A stretch of DNA of 64,000 nt from Asterias rubens (lineage: Eukaryota > Echinodermata > Asteroidea > Forcipulatida > Asteriidae), in the NCBI RefSeq assembly GCF_902459465.1, contig NC_047073.1, forward strand, positions 9,735,036 to 9,799,035, written 5' to 3'. Below, in pieces: positions 22,804 through 33,160 of the stretch. The stretch's first letter is position 1; every line of letters starts with the position of its first letter. The notes beneath the pieces were generated by a model, which saw only the letters and a program-made list of their open reading frames with translations, did no database searches and was not told the origin of the DNA. Made by a program: the position numbers and the translations under genes.

Positions 22804-23163
22804 TTAAAGCCATTGGACCCTTTCGGTACAGAAACAAACAAAAAAAATCACAGATTTACAAACACCTTACAGGGTTTACAGAAGGTAGTGGTGAAAGACT
22901 TCTCTTGAAACATTATTCCATGAAATGCTTTACTTTTTGAGAAAAACAGTAAAACAATATCAATTCTCGATTTATTTTAAACACTTGTCATGACACGGCG
23001 AAACGTGCGGATACAAGGGTGGGTTTTCCCGTTATTTTCTCCCGACTCCGATGACCGATTGAGCCCTGAATTTTCACAGGTTTGTTATTTTATATATAAG
23101 TTGTGATACACGAAGTGTGGGCCTTGGACAATACTGTTTACCGAAAGGGTCCAATGGCTTTAA
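22804..23163 (-). mobile_element. TTAA MITE family C copy 3, between WDR70 and ALG2
   Basis: It runs from TTAAAGCCATTGGACCCTTT to the complementary AAAGGGTCCAATGGCTTTAA. Both ends carry the same CCC/GGG variant, so the two termini match each other better than the family. The central palindrome is partly deleted. Confidence 0.85.
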
Positions 23164-23474
23164 GGCATGAAGAAAACAAACTTTCAAACTTTATCGGGTC
23201 CCAATGTTTAAATAAGTGCTAGACTTGCTTAGGTTATTGACAAACGAAAAACACAAATCATTGACTAAATTTCATTGTCACGAAATCTGTACATTGTATA
23301 ATGAATTTTTTAGTTGCGTTTTTAATGTATGAAAATTAAAACAATGGTTTAACTCTTGTAAATAATTGTTGTGTTTGAAATACCTTTGATTTGAAGCTTG
23401 TGTTTGTAGTTAGGCAATTAATAGGAGTCAACTGATTGTTCAACAGCAAGCAGTATAAAAGTTATCAAGCGCTA

Positions 23475-23480
23475 TTTAAT
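23475..23480 (-). terminator. ALG2 polyadenylation signal candidate
   Basis: ATTAAA on the minus strand, about 60 nt after the ALG2 stop codon. It is the nearest polyadenylation-like hexamer noticed. Confidence 0.35.
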
Positions 23481-23538
23481 TTTACATGATATATCATGAA
23501 AAATCACAGGTTCTCAATCAACAAGCATATCTTTTACA

Positions 23539-26500
23539 CTATGACTTCCGAAGTTTCTTGACAATTCTATCCAGTTTGTTCCCGAATGCTTTGAAAGAGA
23601 AACTACTAACGACCCTAGAATGCCCGGCCTTTCCGTATTTATCGGACAAGTTCTTCTTTGTCACAAACTCCCGCATGGAGTCAGCGAAACTCTGCGCTTC
23701 AGGCTCACACAGGAATCCAGTTTTCTCGTGGACTACTGTTTCCAACGGCCCGCCGCTGTTTACTGCAATGACTGGCCGACTCATGTACATTGCCTCGATC
23801 GGAACAATCCCAAAATGTTCGTTGCTGGGAGTGTACAGTAGACAAGTGCAATTACTGAGTAGGGTGAGTTTTTCGGCATCGCTGAACGAGAGTTTGAAAG
23901 TCACACGGTCATTGAGCTTGAGCTTTTCTGTAAGCTGACGGAGTTCCAAATAATGTTCACGGTTCTCTGTGACTCGATCGTCGTAGCCACCAGCCATAAG
24001 AAGATGAACTTTTCTTTTGACTTGAGCAGGGTTTTCAAGGAGCTTTCCTGTGAAGAAAGAAGTGAAAATGCTTTAAAGTCGGTGGAATTAAAAAATTATT
24101 TTGACTTGCTGTTGTTCTTAACTTTGACATACACAAGTTCCTGTTAATTTGATGTTTTCATTTTGTGTAGGCGCCTTGATCGGTTTTCTGGAAAAGTGCG
24201 CATTATAAATCCATATTATTATTATTATTATTAAGACCAGACCTGTAAATGATGCAGTCTTTTGATTGATTATTGAAGGGCAGCCATGATACTTGGCCAT
24301 TTAAAAAAGTAGGAACATTTTATAACATAAACAGCACAAAGAGCAATGGAGAGGCAATGCTACAATCTCAATTAGAGAAAAGATTAAATGCACAGGAATT
24401 AAAGACCATAAGGACAATAAAACAAGCTAAATGGAGATGGGCTGGACACACTGCCCGAAGAAATGAGAACAGATGGACAAAAAGAATACTGGAAAAGGAA
24501 AAGAGGTAGACAGAGAAGAAGATGGAGAGATGACATCGGAGTATATGCAGGAACAACATGGACCAAAGCTGAAAGAAATTGAAATGGATGGCGTCTACAT
24601 AAGGAGGGCTACATCTTACACTGGAAAATTAAAAGAGGTAGACAGAGAAGAAGATGGAGAGTTGACATCGGAGTATATGCAGGAACAACATGGACCAGAA
24701 CTGCAAGAAGTAGAAATGAATGGCATTTAAATGAGGGCTACATCATACACAGGATGAACACATCCTGAATGATGATGATGATGATGATGAAATCGAAGAA
24801 CAGAGATTCAAAGGATTTGTTGTATATTTTTAACTCACCGAGGGCCTCAACTGCCAAACCAAGATTCTTCTTTCTCTCAAATCTGTTGATGGACAAAAAG
24901 AGGACGTCTGTGTTCTTTGGGAGCAGGTCACCAAGGGGCTCGACTTTCTTGTCAAAAGCAGCGAAGTTGAGAGAGGGGTAGAGAACGTCTGGTGTGATGT
25001 GACTCAACGAGGGAAATGTCTTAGCAAAAGTTTCAGCTATAAGGTTGAAAAGAAATGGATATTGAATTTTGTTAGGCCATATCTGGATTGGCAGCTACGA
25101 CTGTTGCCAAACAAAAGGTTATGCAATGGAGACCTGCTGATATTATGAAACCTTGGTAGAAATGCCCCCCTTTGAAGTAATGGAGTTTAAGAGAAAGAGT
25201 TAAGTTTTTATACTGACATGTGAATCTGAGAAAGGCTTCAGTCTCGTGCTTCTGAACTGAAAGCACGCAATTCTATGCAACACGGGTGTTGTTTTTCTTC
25301 TCTATATTCTTTGAGCTTTGATGACCAATTGAGCCCAAATGTTCACAGGTATATTATTTTGTGTATACGTTGGAATTCACCAAGTGAGGATACTGGTCTT
25401 ATTGTTTTTACAGTTACCAAAAATGTACCATACCTTTCAATGTATGACAGGGCAATCCAATTCGGACATTGCCTTTACATTCATAAATACCCTTAGACAG
25501 CTTTGCTATTACTATTGGTGGAGAGCATGTCACTTGGGGGTGATTAAAGACAGTGGACACTATTGGTATTTGTCAAAGACTGGTCTTCAAAGTTGGTGTA
25601 TCTCAACATATGCATAAAATAACAAACCAGTGAAAATTTGAGCTCAATCGGTCGTCGAATTTGCGAGATAATAATGAAATTTTAAAAAACCTTGTCACAC
25701 GAATTTGTATGCTTTCTGATGCTTGATTTCAAAACTTGAGATCTCGAAATCAAATTCGTGGAAATTAACCTCTTTCTCAAAAACTACGTCACTTCAGAGG
25801 GAGCCGTTTCTCACAATGTTTTATACCATCTATCTCTCCCCATTTCTTGTAATAAAAGGTTTTATGATGATAAATACTTTTTATTCCCTTACTAAAGACT
25901 GAGACTAGGGTAATGGTGGTTGCCATTCCCAATGGATTGCATTTAACCTTTACCTGTAAAACTGCTGTTGACGAGTACACAGTGGGCCATCCCTGTAGTC
26001 TTCTCCTCCAGCCAATCAATGGGCCCTCTGTAAAGACGCTTCAGGAACGTTGCTCGCTTCGTCAGAAGTTGGTCAGGAAAGTGACAGTAGAAAAGCACCT
26101 GATACGTTACAAAAAGAAATTCCAGTTGCTCAATAATCTCTTCGGGTTCTTAACCATTTATGCTTTTTGGTTTTGTATGAGGGAGTGAGTTACACCAGAA
26201 GAAAGCATAGAATATGTTTAATAAGTGTCAAGACCTTGAAACAAATACTGGGGGGGGGGCATTCTTGAGCCAAATGTGTGGATGTTTGGCTGAAGGATGC
26301 TGAATTGAAACAAGGTCATCGGAATAGTTTCTAATAGGTGTTTATCTAGGTTGTAAAAGCCCTACTGTGCTGGTTTTCTTGTGATGTTTTTTATTTATTA
26401 AATTATAAAATATAAAAAATATAGTAAGCCCTAAATAAAAATTTTTTTTTGAGTATCGGCCGAAATTTACGCATATTGCCGCAATACACGCGTATCGGTC

Positions 26501-27487
26501 AGATATGCTAGCTTAATGCATGGGAAGAACCCTGCTGCATTTAAACTGAATCCTGCCATCACGAATCCTTCGTAATACCTTAGTTCGCTTCAGTTTGAGG
26601 AAAGGAATGCAAGCTGAAATCTGATCACAAAAGACGACATCATAGACCAATCCGCTGAAGAACACCAAGTACAATGCTACATACATCATTCGGATGTATG
26701 CGCAAAGGGCGTAACATCGACCAAAGATGCTCCTCGGTAACCAATCACCAACTGCCTTGACATCCAATGTGCCATCACTGGTTTCCTGCAATGAAAATCA
26801 GTTAAAAGAAAATAAAACCAAGATATAACAAATAACCCATGTGCACGTCCCAATGTAAATGATCGGCATGCCAAGGATTATGGGTGAAATCCGTGTCCAA
26901 GTACTGTCACAATGCTGATGCACCGGTGCAGTAACTATCATGATCATGGTGCGTTGGGTCTGTTCGATTCATAACAAAAAAAACGAATAAAACCTAGTAC
27001 AGTTATGTGTAAACTACAGCCTGGCGTCCCTATTGGCAGCTTGATTTATTTTTTTCTAACAGTTCTTGGTTTTCCAAGATGAATTGCCGAACTTATTTTT
27101 GAGAAAAGTAAAAAATTTACTTATTATAAATATAATATAGTGGGCGTAACCCTCACTATTCCTTTTCAAATCAATAAATATGCTTAAATAAATTAAATTA
27201 ACTTTAAAAAAGGATGAATAAATTAAAAGCAACAAGCTGCAATGAAATCACTGTTACTTTCACTCAGCAGCTTAAAGTTCGAATAAGCCTAAGTGCTTTC
27301 TATTCTATATAGTATAAAACTACATTCATGTAGTGTAGGTTACCTTGAAACAGTGTCCGGGGTCGTGATGCGCCGTGAGTATGTTCACCGAGTGGCCCCG
27401 AGATTGCAGCGCAAGGGCGGCATCGACCACCAGCCTCTCCGCTCCACCGATACCTAAATCTGGATGCACGAAAACTACCTTCACCAT
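23539..27487 (-). CDS. ALG2: ALG2 alpha-1,3/1,6-mannosyltransferase, 5 exons, complete
   Basis: ALG2 is a GT4-family glycosyltransferase at the cytosolic face of the ER. It adds the second and third mannoses from GDP-mannose to the dolichol-linked N-glycan precursor. Exons in coding order (minus strand): 27487-27344, 26785-26579, 26098-25954, 25036-24839, 24047-23539. All introns are GT-AG and the frame is open to TAG (1203 nt, 400 residues; human 416). The N-terminal GT-B start reads [11 protein letters not shown] (residues 8-18). A hydrophobic segment lies at about 82-100, then DQISACIP. The middle has [15 protein letters not shown] and then [10 protein letters not shown]. The catalytic-type EX7E motif of retaining GT4 enzymes is present (E308 and E316 in [11 protein letters not shown]), followed by [12 protein letters not shown]. 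The start ATG has A at -3 and G at +4. It converges with WDR70. Its introns hold TTAA repeats and a LINE fragment. Confidence 0.96.
24217..24234. repeat. ATT microsatellite
   Basis: Six ATT units in ALG2 intron 4, after a TATAAATCC block of the kind seen at retroelement 3-prime ends. Confidence 0.85.
24336..24795 (+). mobile_element. LINE 3-prime fragment with internal 132-bp duplication, ALG2 intron 4
   Basis: The + strand, with a frame change near 24490, encodes residues such as [11 protein letters not shown] and then basic [11 protein letters not shown] and [10 protein letters not shown]. This is typical of the C-terminal end of many non-LTR reverse transcriptases. The block starting AAGAGGTAGACAGAGAAGAA at 24501 is repeated at 24633 (132-bp period). 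It ends in a GAT-type microsatellite at 24771-24790. It is 5-prime truncated, lies antisense to ALG2, and is not functional. Confidence 0.75.
25040..25443 (-). mobile_element. Old family B-like MITE, ALG2 intron 3
   Basis: Diverged, but it keeps the order of family blocks: an AATGGAGACCTGCTGAT-like segment, GAAAGCACGCAATT, GACCAATTGAGCCCAAAT, and a right end resembling AAAAATGTACC. Confidence 0.6.
25544..25890 (+). mobile_element. TTAA MITE family A copy 3, right end lost, ALG2 intron 3
   Basis: It starts TTAAAGACAGTGGACACTAT, has the GATTTC/GAAATC-bounded centre near 25725-25755, and fades after AAAGGTTTTATGATGATAAA. Confidence 0.75.
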
Positions 27488-27988
27488 CGTGTGAATTGAG
27501 GTTTTAGCCCACTTAAAATACGTACTTTCTTCTCAAGTACACTCTCTCCAAAGTTTATCAATGCTATTCGATTATTGCATCATTAAATTAAGGAAAAACA
27601 GGAAGACTTCGGGAACAATCACTTTGCAGTCGATGTTGGCAATATTTACAATGTCAAAGGTCATGATGTGCAGCAAAGTGAACACCGCCCTCTCTTGTGT
27701 GAAATTAATCATCGTGAAAAACATGTAATAAAAAAAAAATTGCCATTAAAAAAAAACAAGTGTGAAGGTTCGATTTTTTTTGATAAGCTTCATCACAGCA
27801 TAGATCACCAGACATCAAACCTCCGAAATTCCCTGAATAGTTCTCTGGAACAGTTATCATTAGCAATGACAATCCAAGTCAGAATTATAGAAACTATTTC
27901 ATTTATGCCAACAAAGGGGAAAAAGCATCAGTCTCGTCCTTCATTGATTTGGAAACTGCGAAAACAAATTCTCTTTTTTTTCAAAGCA
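27488..27988. other. ALG2 upstream region, no gene seen
   Basis: This should contain the ALG2 promoter and 5-prime UTR on the minus strand. It is AT-rich with A-runs near 27728-27760. A long open frame on the + strand runs into the MITE and has no family resemblance. Confidence 0.5.
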
Positions 27989-28379
27989 TTAAAGGCAGTG
28001 GACACTATTGGTAATTGTCAAAGACTAGCCTTCACAGTTAGTGTATCACAACATAATGCATACGAAATAACAAACCTGTGAAAATTTGAGCTCAATTGGT
28101 CATCAAAGTTGCGAGATAATAATGAAAGAAGAAAACACCCTTGTCCTACGAAGTTGTGTGCGTTTAAATGGTTGATTTCGAGACCTCAAGTTCTAAATCT
28201 GAGGTATCGAACACAAATTCGCGGACAATTACTTCTTTCTCGAAAACTATGGCACTTCAGAGGAAGCTGTTTCTCACAATATTTGATACCATCAACCTCT
28301 CCCCATTACCCGTCACCAAGAAAGGTTTTATGATAATAACTATTATTGAGTAATTACCAATAGTGTCCACTGCCTTTAA
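27989..28379 (+). mobile_element. TTAA MITE family A copy 4, upstream of ALG2
   Basis: Complete, with both TTAAAGGCAGTGGACACTAT ends and both flanking TTAA sites. It lies about 500 bp upstream of the ALG2 start codon, between ALG2 and the possible gene starting near 28.8 kb. Confidence 0.9.
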
Positions 28380-28699
28380 TAAGCAAATAATCTGACCTGT
28401 CTTGGCTGTGTTGCAGAAATAATAAAGGGCAGACAAGCTTGACTAACCAGTTGACGAGCAGTCTGCCTGGGATACCACTTTTATGACAGTTGATCATAAT
28501 AACATAAAATACCTTCCGAAGATGCGGGTGGTTTTTACATTGACTTTTACCACTACATGTAATTACATCACTGCGAATAAGTTCAGCAAATAGTACGCTC
28601 TAGAGCTTGAACACACACATCAGGGCGTGCTGGGGCCCCAATACGGTAGCATTTTCACTGCTCACCACAAGCTAAGTAGTTTTCTTCGACTGAAATGTT

Positions 28700-28827
28700 C
28701 CGGTTTTCTATCTGCTTTTTAGCTGTTTGACTTCACCATCTCTTGAGAGGGTCGCTGTCCTTTATACGGCCTCATTCTTAACTTGGGTTAAAGTTCGAGC
28801 TTTGACTGGAAAGATCCTTGCAAGATG
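28700..28827 (+). other. Alternative leader exon candidate ending in ATG
   Basis: A stretch containing CTTTATACGG ends in CAAG-ATG followed directly by a strong GTAAGT donor at 28828. If spliced to the acceptor at 30172 it would give an ATG in frame with the open exon at 30173. It sits 1.2 kb from the ALG2 start in head-to-head arrangement. It is supported only by the donor and phase compatibility. Confidence 0.2.
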
Positions 28828-29731
28828 GTAAGTTTGATTCCGCATGCGTCTAAATTGGCTTTAGTTTGTGCTTTTATTTTACACAATTTCTTAATAGCAA
28901 AACAAGGGTAGAACTCCTTCCTGACCGTTTTAGTGTGGATGCCGATTTTGTGGCGGAGGAGTAGAAGTGGAAATTAATGTTGACTTTGATGTTGGGAATA
29001 GCTTGAATTGCATTAGGGCTTTTTTGTTCATGACTGTGGGAGAATTTTCGTTGTGGTCCTGTCTTGTCTTAGGTTTTGTATGTAACTAAAGATTTGCTGG
29101 AGAATATCAGCTTAGGGTTTTACATTGCTTCTCTAGGAGTAATAAGAAACCTCCATGAAAATAATCTTCCGTGAACAGCCTCATTTATTTTTGAGAGAGA
29201 TGGGAATGTGTTTAGGTAAGTGAAACAGCGCCCTCATTCTGAATAACATCGCTTAAACACATTTTTTTTATATATTTTTTTTACACATCCACATTCTTGG
29301 CCGTCGGATGATTTATAAACCGGTCGACCCAATTATGATTATTTTCAGTATCTTCCTCGTTTCTAAACACTCGTAACCTCTGACTCTGTCATCGAGGTCT
29401 GAAGGAAGAACATTAAAATAGTTTGGGGAAACTGTCGTCGGCATTCAGAGCCTTCTGGGAGTTTGGTTAACCCGGGGAAATAGTGACTCGGCCAATCATA
29501 ATCTTTGATGATCTGGTGTGTACAGGGGTAGGAGGGAAACCGTGCTTAGGCAGGCAGTGCGGTCGGCATGTGGAGGAGATCTGTGTACACGTACTCGTGC
29601 GTTGGTACATTGATGATCACACAACAATAATAATAGCTCTCTAGCCCCCGTGTCAATTCGTGCGCTATCTTGGATCGTGTAGAGTACGCGCCTTGAATTG
29701 GAGTAGTTGGCTATTCATATGTATATCAGCC

Positions 29732-30260
29732 ATGTCGGTTATAGACAAGGTTTGTATGCTTTTCTTTCAAAGTTTATTGGAGGGGAAAGTTGGATGTCAG
29801 TCAACTAGTTTTTACGAGGATCCCTTTTGACGTGGTGGTGGTGGCCCCCTTCATTATTGATATACGGGCTGGGTGTGCGCTGGGTGTCGAGTGTGTTTTA
29901 CACCGAGCGTTCACCGTGATTCTACCCCTGGTGACAGCCCCGCTGTCCCGCTGCGATTTACCCACGGTGTGGTCCGTCTCGGATGTCTCCCACCAGTAGA
30001 AAAAAAATATATATATATTAAGTGTAGCATCACCAAGCTCGTCTCTTCTTCATCTTGGAGTATAATCAAAGTGATCATTTTCCCTCTCACTCTCACTGAG
30101 TGAGCTTCTCCTATCTACGTCTTGGATTTATATAACCCCAAAATCGGATATACCTCTTTCTACCTACCTCAGATACGCTTCCGTGTGACGCGGGATTCCG
30201 GCAGCGATATGTCCAAAGGGAAATCCAGCAAGTCGGGCAGCTCGGATCACGCCGACTTCA
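29732..30260 (+). CDS. Possible 5-prime end of an unidentified gene (two short exons)
   Basis: Two short exons can be joined in frame. The first, 29732-29749, is an ATG followed by five codons (MSVIDK) ending at an AAG|GTTTGT donor. The second, 30173-30260, follows a pyrimidine-rich tract and CAG acceptor and ends at a CA|GTAAGT donor with phase 1. The joined peptide starts MSVIDKIRFRVTRDSGSD and continues MSKGKSSKSGSSDHADF. The second exon also has its own in-frame ATG at 30209, so translation could start there. I do not recognise the protein; the visible part is basic and serine-rich. No downstream exon was found in the remaining 33 kb, so any gene would have a very long first intron. The evidence is splice-site quality and phase agreement only, and chance remains possible. 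Confidence 0.35.
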
Positions 30261-30261
30261 G

Positions 30262-33010
30262 TAAGTTTTGAAAATATTGTTGTTGGCATGCTTTGAAAGA
30301 TTTTACTCTGATAACATCTGTTCTAAATACCACAAAATAAAATAACAAATCAGTAGGGATGCGATTATTTAATACAATGCATTGGTCTAAGTAATTAAAC
30401 AAAACAGTTTTGGTCTTCTGTAAATTCTAAGAAATAAAAAACTAAATTAAAAATTATTTGTCTATTTGCATGGATTTTCCTTGGCCTGCTTTGAACGATT
30501 TTCAAAACAAATTGAGGTCCAAATCCCACAGAACAAAATAAAAATTAAATAAGTATGTGCGATTTAAAGTAATACAACTGCATGGGTCAAATTTTAAAAA
30601 ACACAATTCAGACTTATTTTTCAATAAGTCTGCGTGTCTGGCTGTCGCGTGTTCACTAGGCCTACTTCACGGCAATTTCAGAACAGGTGTAGGTACTCGA
30701 GTAAAATCTTTCATGGATGATTTCGTTATAGTTTGTTATTATTTTGTTCACAGTGAGGCATCTTGATCTTGAGTGTATTTTGGGTTTGATGCGAGAGAAC
30801 ATGCTTTGGATTTTATTTCATTCAGCATTTCCATTGAGATGGTTGTGTGATACACAAACGGTCTTGGAGTTTTGAGAATACGCGGTTAGTGCAACAAACT
30901 GAATACGGTTTACCGTTAAACCGGTTTGGATATAACCATGGAGTAAACCACGCTTGCAGGTTATTGTTGTTCTTTTAGATTGATGAAGCTTTGGAGAGTA
31001 CGTGGTTGCTTGCATGAAGTTTTGTCTGGTATTGCAAAACCCGATTACGAGTAAGGGATTAGTTAAACTGGTTTTAAGATGTTGAATTAATTTGCATCGG
31101 GGATAAAGAATATTAATTGTCCAGTGTCTTTAAATCAAAAGTAAATAAGCCATTATTAGTTGCTTGCGCTTGAGTCAGCTAAACCATGACAGCATCGACT
31201 GAGATTCGTGGGTGTGGTTTGAGGAACAATTAGTGACCGAAATTGTGTTAAGATAATCCAATTGATTTAAGCCAATGTGATTTTCTTGATTAATATTTGG
31301 GCTAAGACTCCAAGAGCAACCTTTAACATATCACCCCCTTTTCAACCTTATCTTGGTTAATAAATATTATGTTGGTGGAATATGGATGGAACTGAAACCT
31401 GCTCATTTAGGTTAATCTAACCCCGGTAACATAACTATTACTAGGTGGTCTTAAAACCAATAGTGAATGGTTTATCCAATACTATTTCATGTCATCAAGT
31501 GGTCTAACTCTCTCATCGTTGATAGTTTAAACATGGATTGAGAGAGAAAAACAAATGGTCCTCATTGGGATTTGAACCCAAGACCCCTATTGCTCCGGGC
31601 AGATGATAGTTGACATTCCACTCCCCCCCCCCCCTCCCCCCGGGTCAACTGTGAATGTGCCCCCACAAAACCTGTACAACACAAGTACATTTTAAATACC
31701 TTGTATTTAGGCAATAGATTGTGAATTAGTTTGGCAGTATTGGACATTGTAAATGCAGTTACTTTTAATGTCAGAATGTCAGCACGTCACGATGAGATTT
31801 CAGCAGTAGAGAAGAGAAGGTTTGTTATTGGAAGATGGAGACCATGGAATGTGACGTTTACTCTGGAAATGGATTTTGCTCCACTGTTTCAACCCATCAT
31901 ATACACCGTACATCCCAATTGTGTAGTATACTTTATTTCAGTGTTATGTGATGCATAGTTCGGGGGGGGGGGTAGTATTTTATTTGTTTTGTGATAATAT
32001 TCATCAATGGTTGTGTATGGTGTTCACTTGATTAGAATTATATCAGTGCTTTGGGAAGAGGCAATGCCACAATGTCACTCCAGGATTGCACTTTGAAACC
32101 ATCGAATAAAGATTAGGGTCAATAGAAACCGCCATTTATTGACTTAATGAAATCCATTGGAGGGGATTGTGTATTTTATATCTGACTGCAAGTGTGGTTC
32201 CCAGCTATTAAAGCTCGCGAGTGTCCTAAACTTTAGATTTGTGATGATGTTGAGCATAGACAACAAAAAAATTTCTCCGTGGTTTGATAGTTAATACAGT
32301 GTTTAGTGCCACAGTTAAATAATACCGTTCTGCAAAATTTGATATAGCTGAGGACCTAATGCATCGTTTAGGGAAGTGTGAGCAGTCTGGGTCCAATTGC
32401 ATGGCTTTGCTTTACCGCGGAAATCTGCACTTCTAACGGCACCATACCGTAATGAAGCACATACTTATCGGCATTGATAAAACACAAAGTTCTCTGTAAC
32501 GGTGTAAGCAGAGATTAAAAGAGAACCATGTCATGTGATTTCCTCCAACTGAACACAAACTTACGAAAAACATTCACTTTTTACGTAATGTGATTTTCTT
32601 AAAAAGTGGTTTTGTGTTGTCTTTACATTGAAGTAGCCCTTTTAAACAGATTGTTTTTATTTGTTGTGAATATTTGACGAACATGGCCATGTCAAGAGAC
32701 TTTTTATTATTTACAACTTGATATGTTATGTAATGACGGGTAACATTGTTTAAACCATTGACATATAGATCTATAGAGGAAGGAAACGCCTTCCGATTTT
32801 CGTTTTCACTTTGTGCACAGATTCTGCGAAATAACAACTAACAGCCCATTTTAACCACAGTAGCACAATTACCTGCTGTGTTTCATGCCCAACTGCTAGC
32901 ATGATAGTGCATTATTTTACCCCAACAAATTATGGAAGTCAGCACTCAGCAGCACTCAGCAAATGATTTGTTAAAATCCTAAACTACCCCATAATCCAAA
33001 TAATTCTTGC
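30262..33010. other. AT-rich noncoding sequence
   Basis: No convincing exon. A minus-strand B-box-like GGGTTCAAATCCCA at about 31566-31579, together with a C-rich run at 31622-31641, suggests an old SINE remnant near 31560-31660. Nothing else was recognised. Confidence 0.5.
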
Positions 33011-33018
33011 ACCCTTTT

Positions 33019-33160
33019 TGACCTAGAATTGTACAACACTTTAAAAACATCCGGGTCAGTTTTTAGCCGGATCAGGATCCCCTTGGATATGACCCATTTC
33101 CAGGTCAGTCATGACCCAGAAATGGGTCAAACTGACCCAGATATGGGTCAATATGACACA
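33019..33160 (+). repeat. 21-bp-period array of TGACCC/GGGTCA half-sites
   Basis: TGACCC occurs at 33090, 33112 and 33133 and TGACAC at 33154 (spacings 22, 21, 21). GGGTCA or AGGTCA lies between them at 33102, 33124 and 33145. Further half-sites are TGACCT at 33019 and GGGTCA at 33053. This is a short tandem repeat whose unit carries inverted nuclear-receptor-type half-sites. A regulatory role is inferred only. Confidence 0.6.

Noticed and set aside
23486..23938. Plus-strand open frame of 150 codons
   Set aside because: It lies opposite ALG2 exon 5 and mirrors that coding sequence; no family resemblance.
27668..28081. Plus-strand open frame of 137 codons upstream of ALG2
   Set aside because: It runs from A-rich sequence into a family A MITE and resembles no protein.
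28700..30260. SEC61B as the gene next to ALG2, as in vertebrates
   Set aside because: The head-to-head position and an ATG at an exon end are suggestive, but no Sec61-beta residues (GGMWRFYTED region or the tail anchor) were found downstream.
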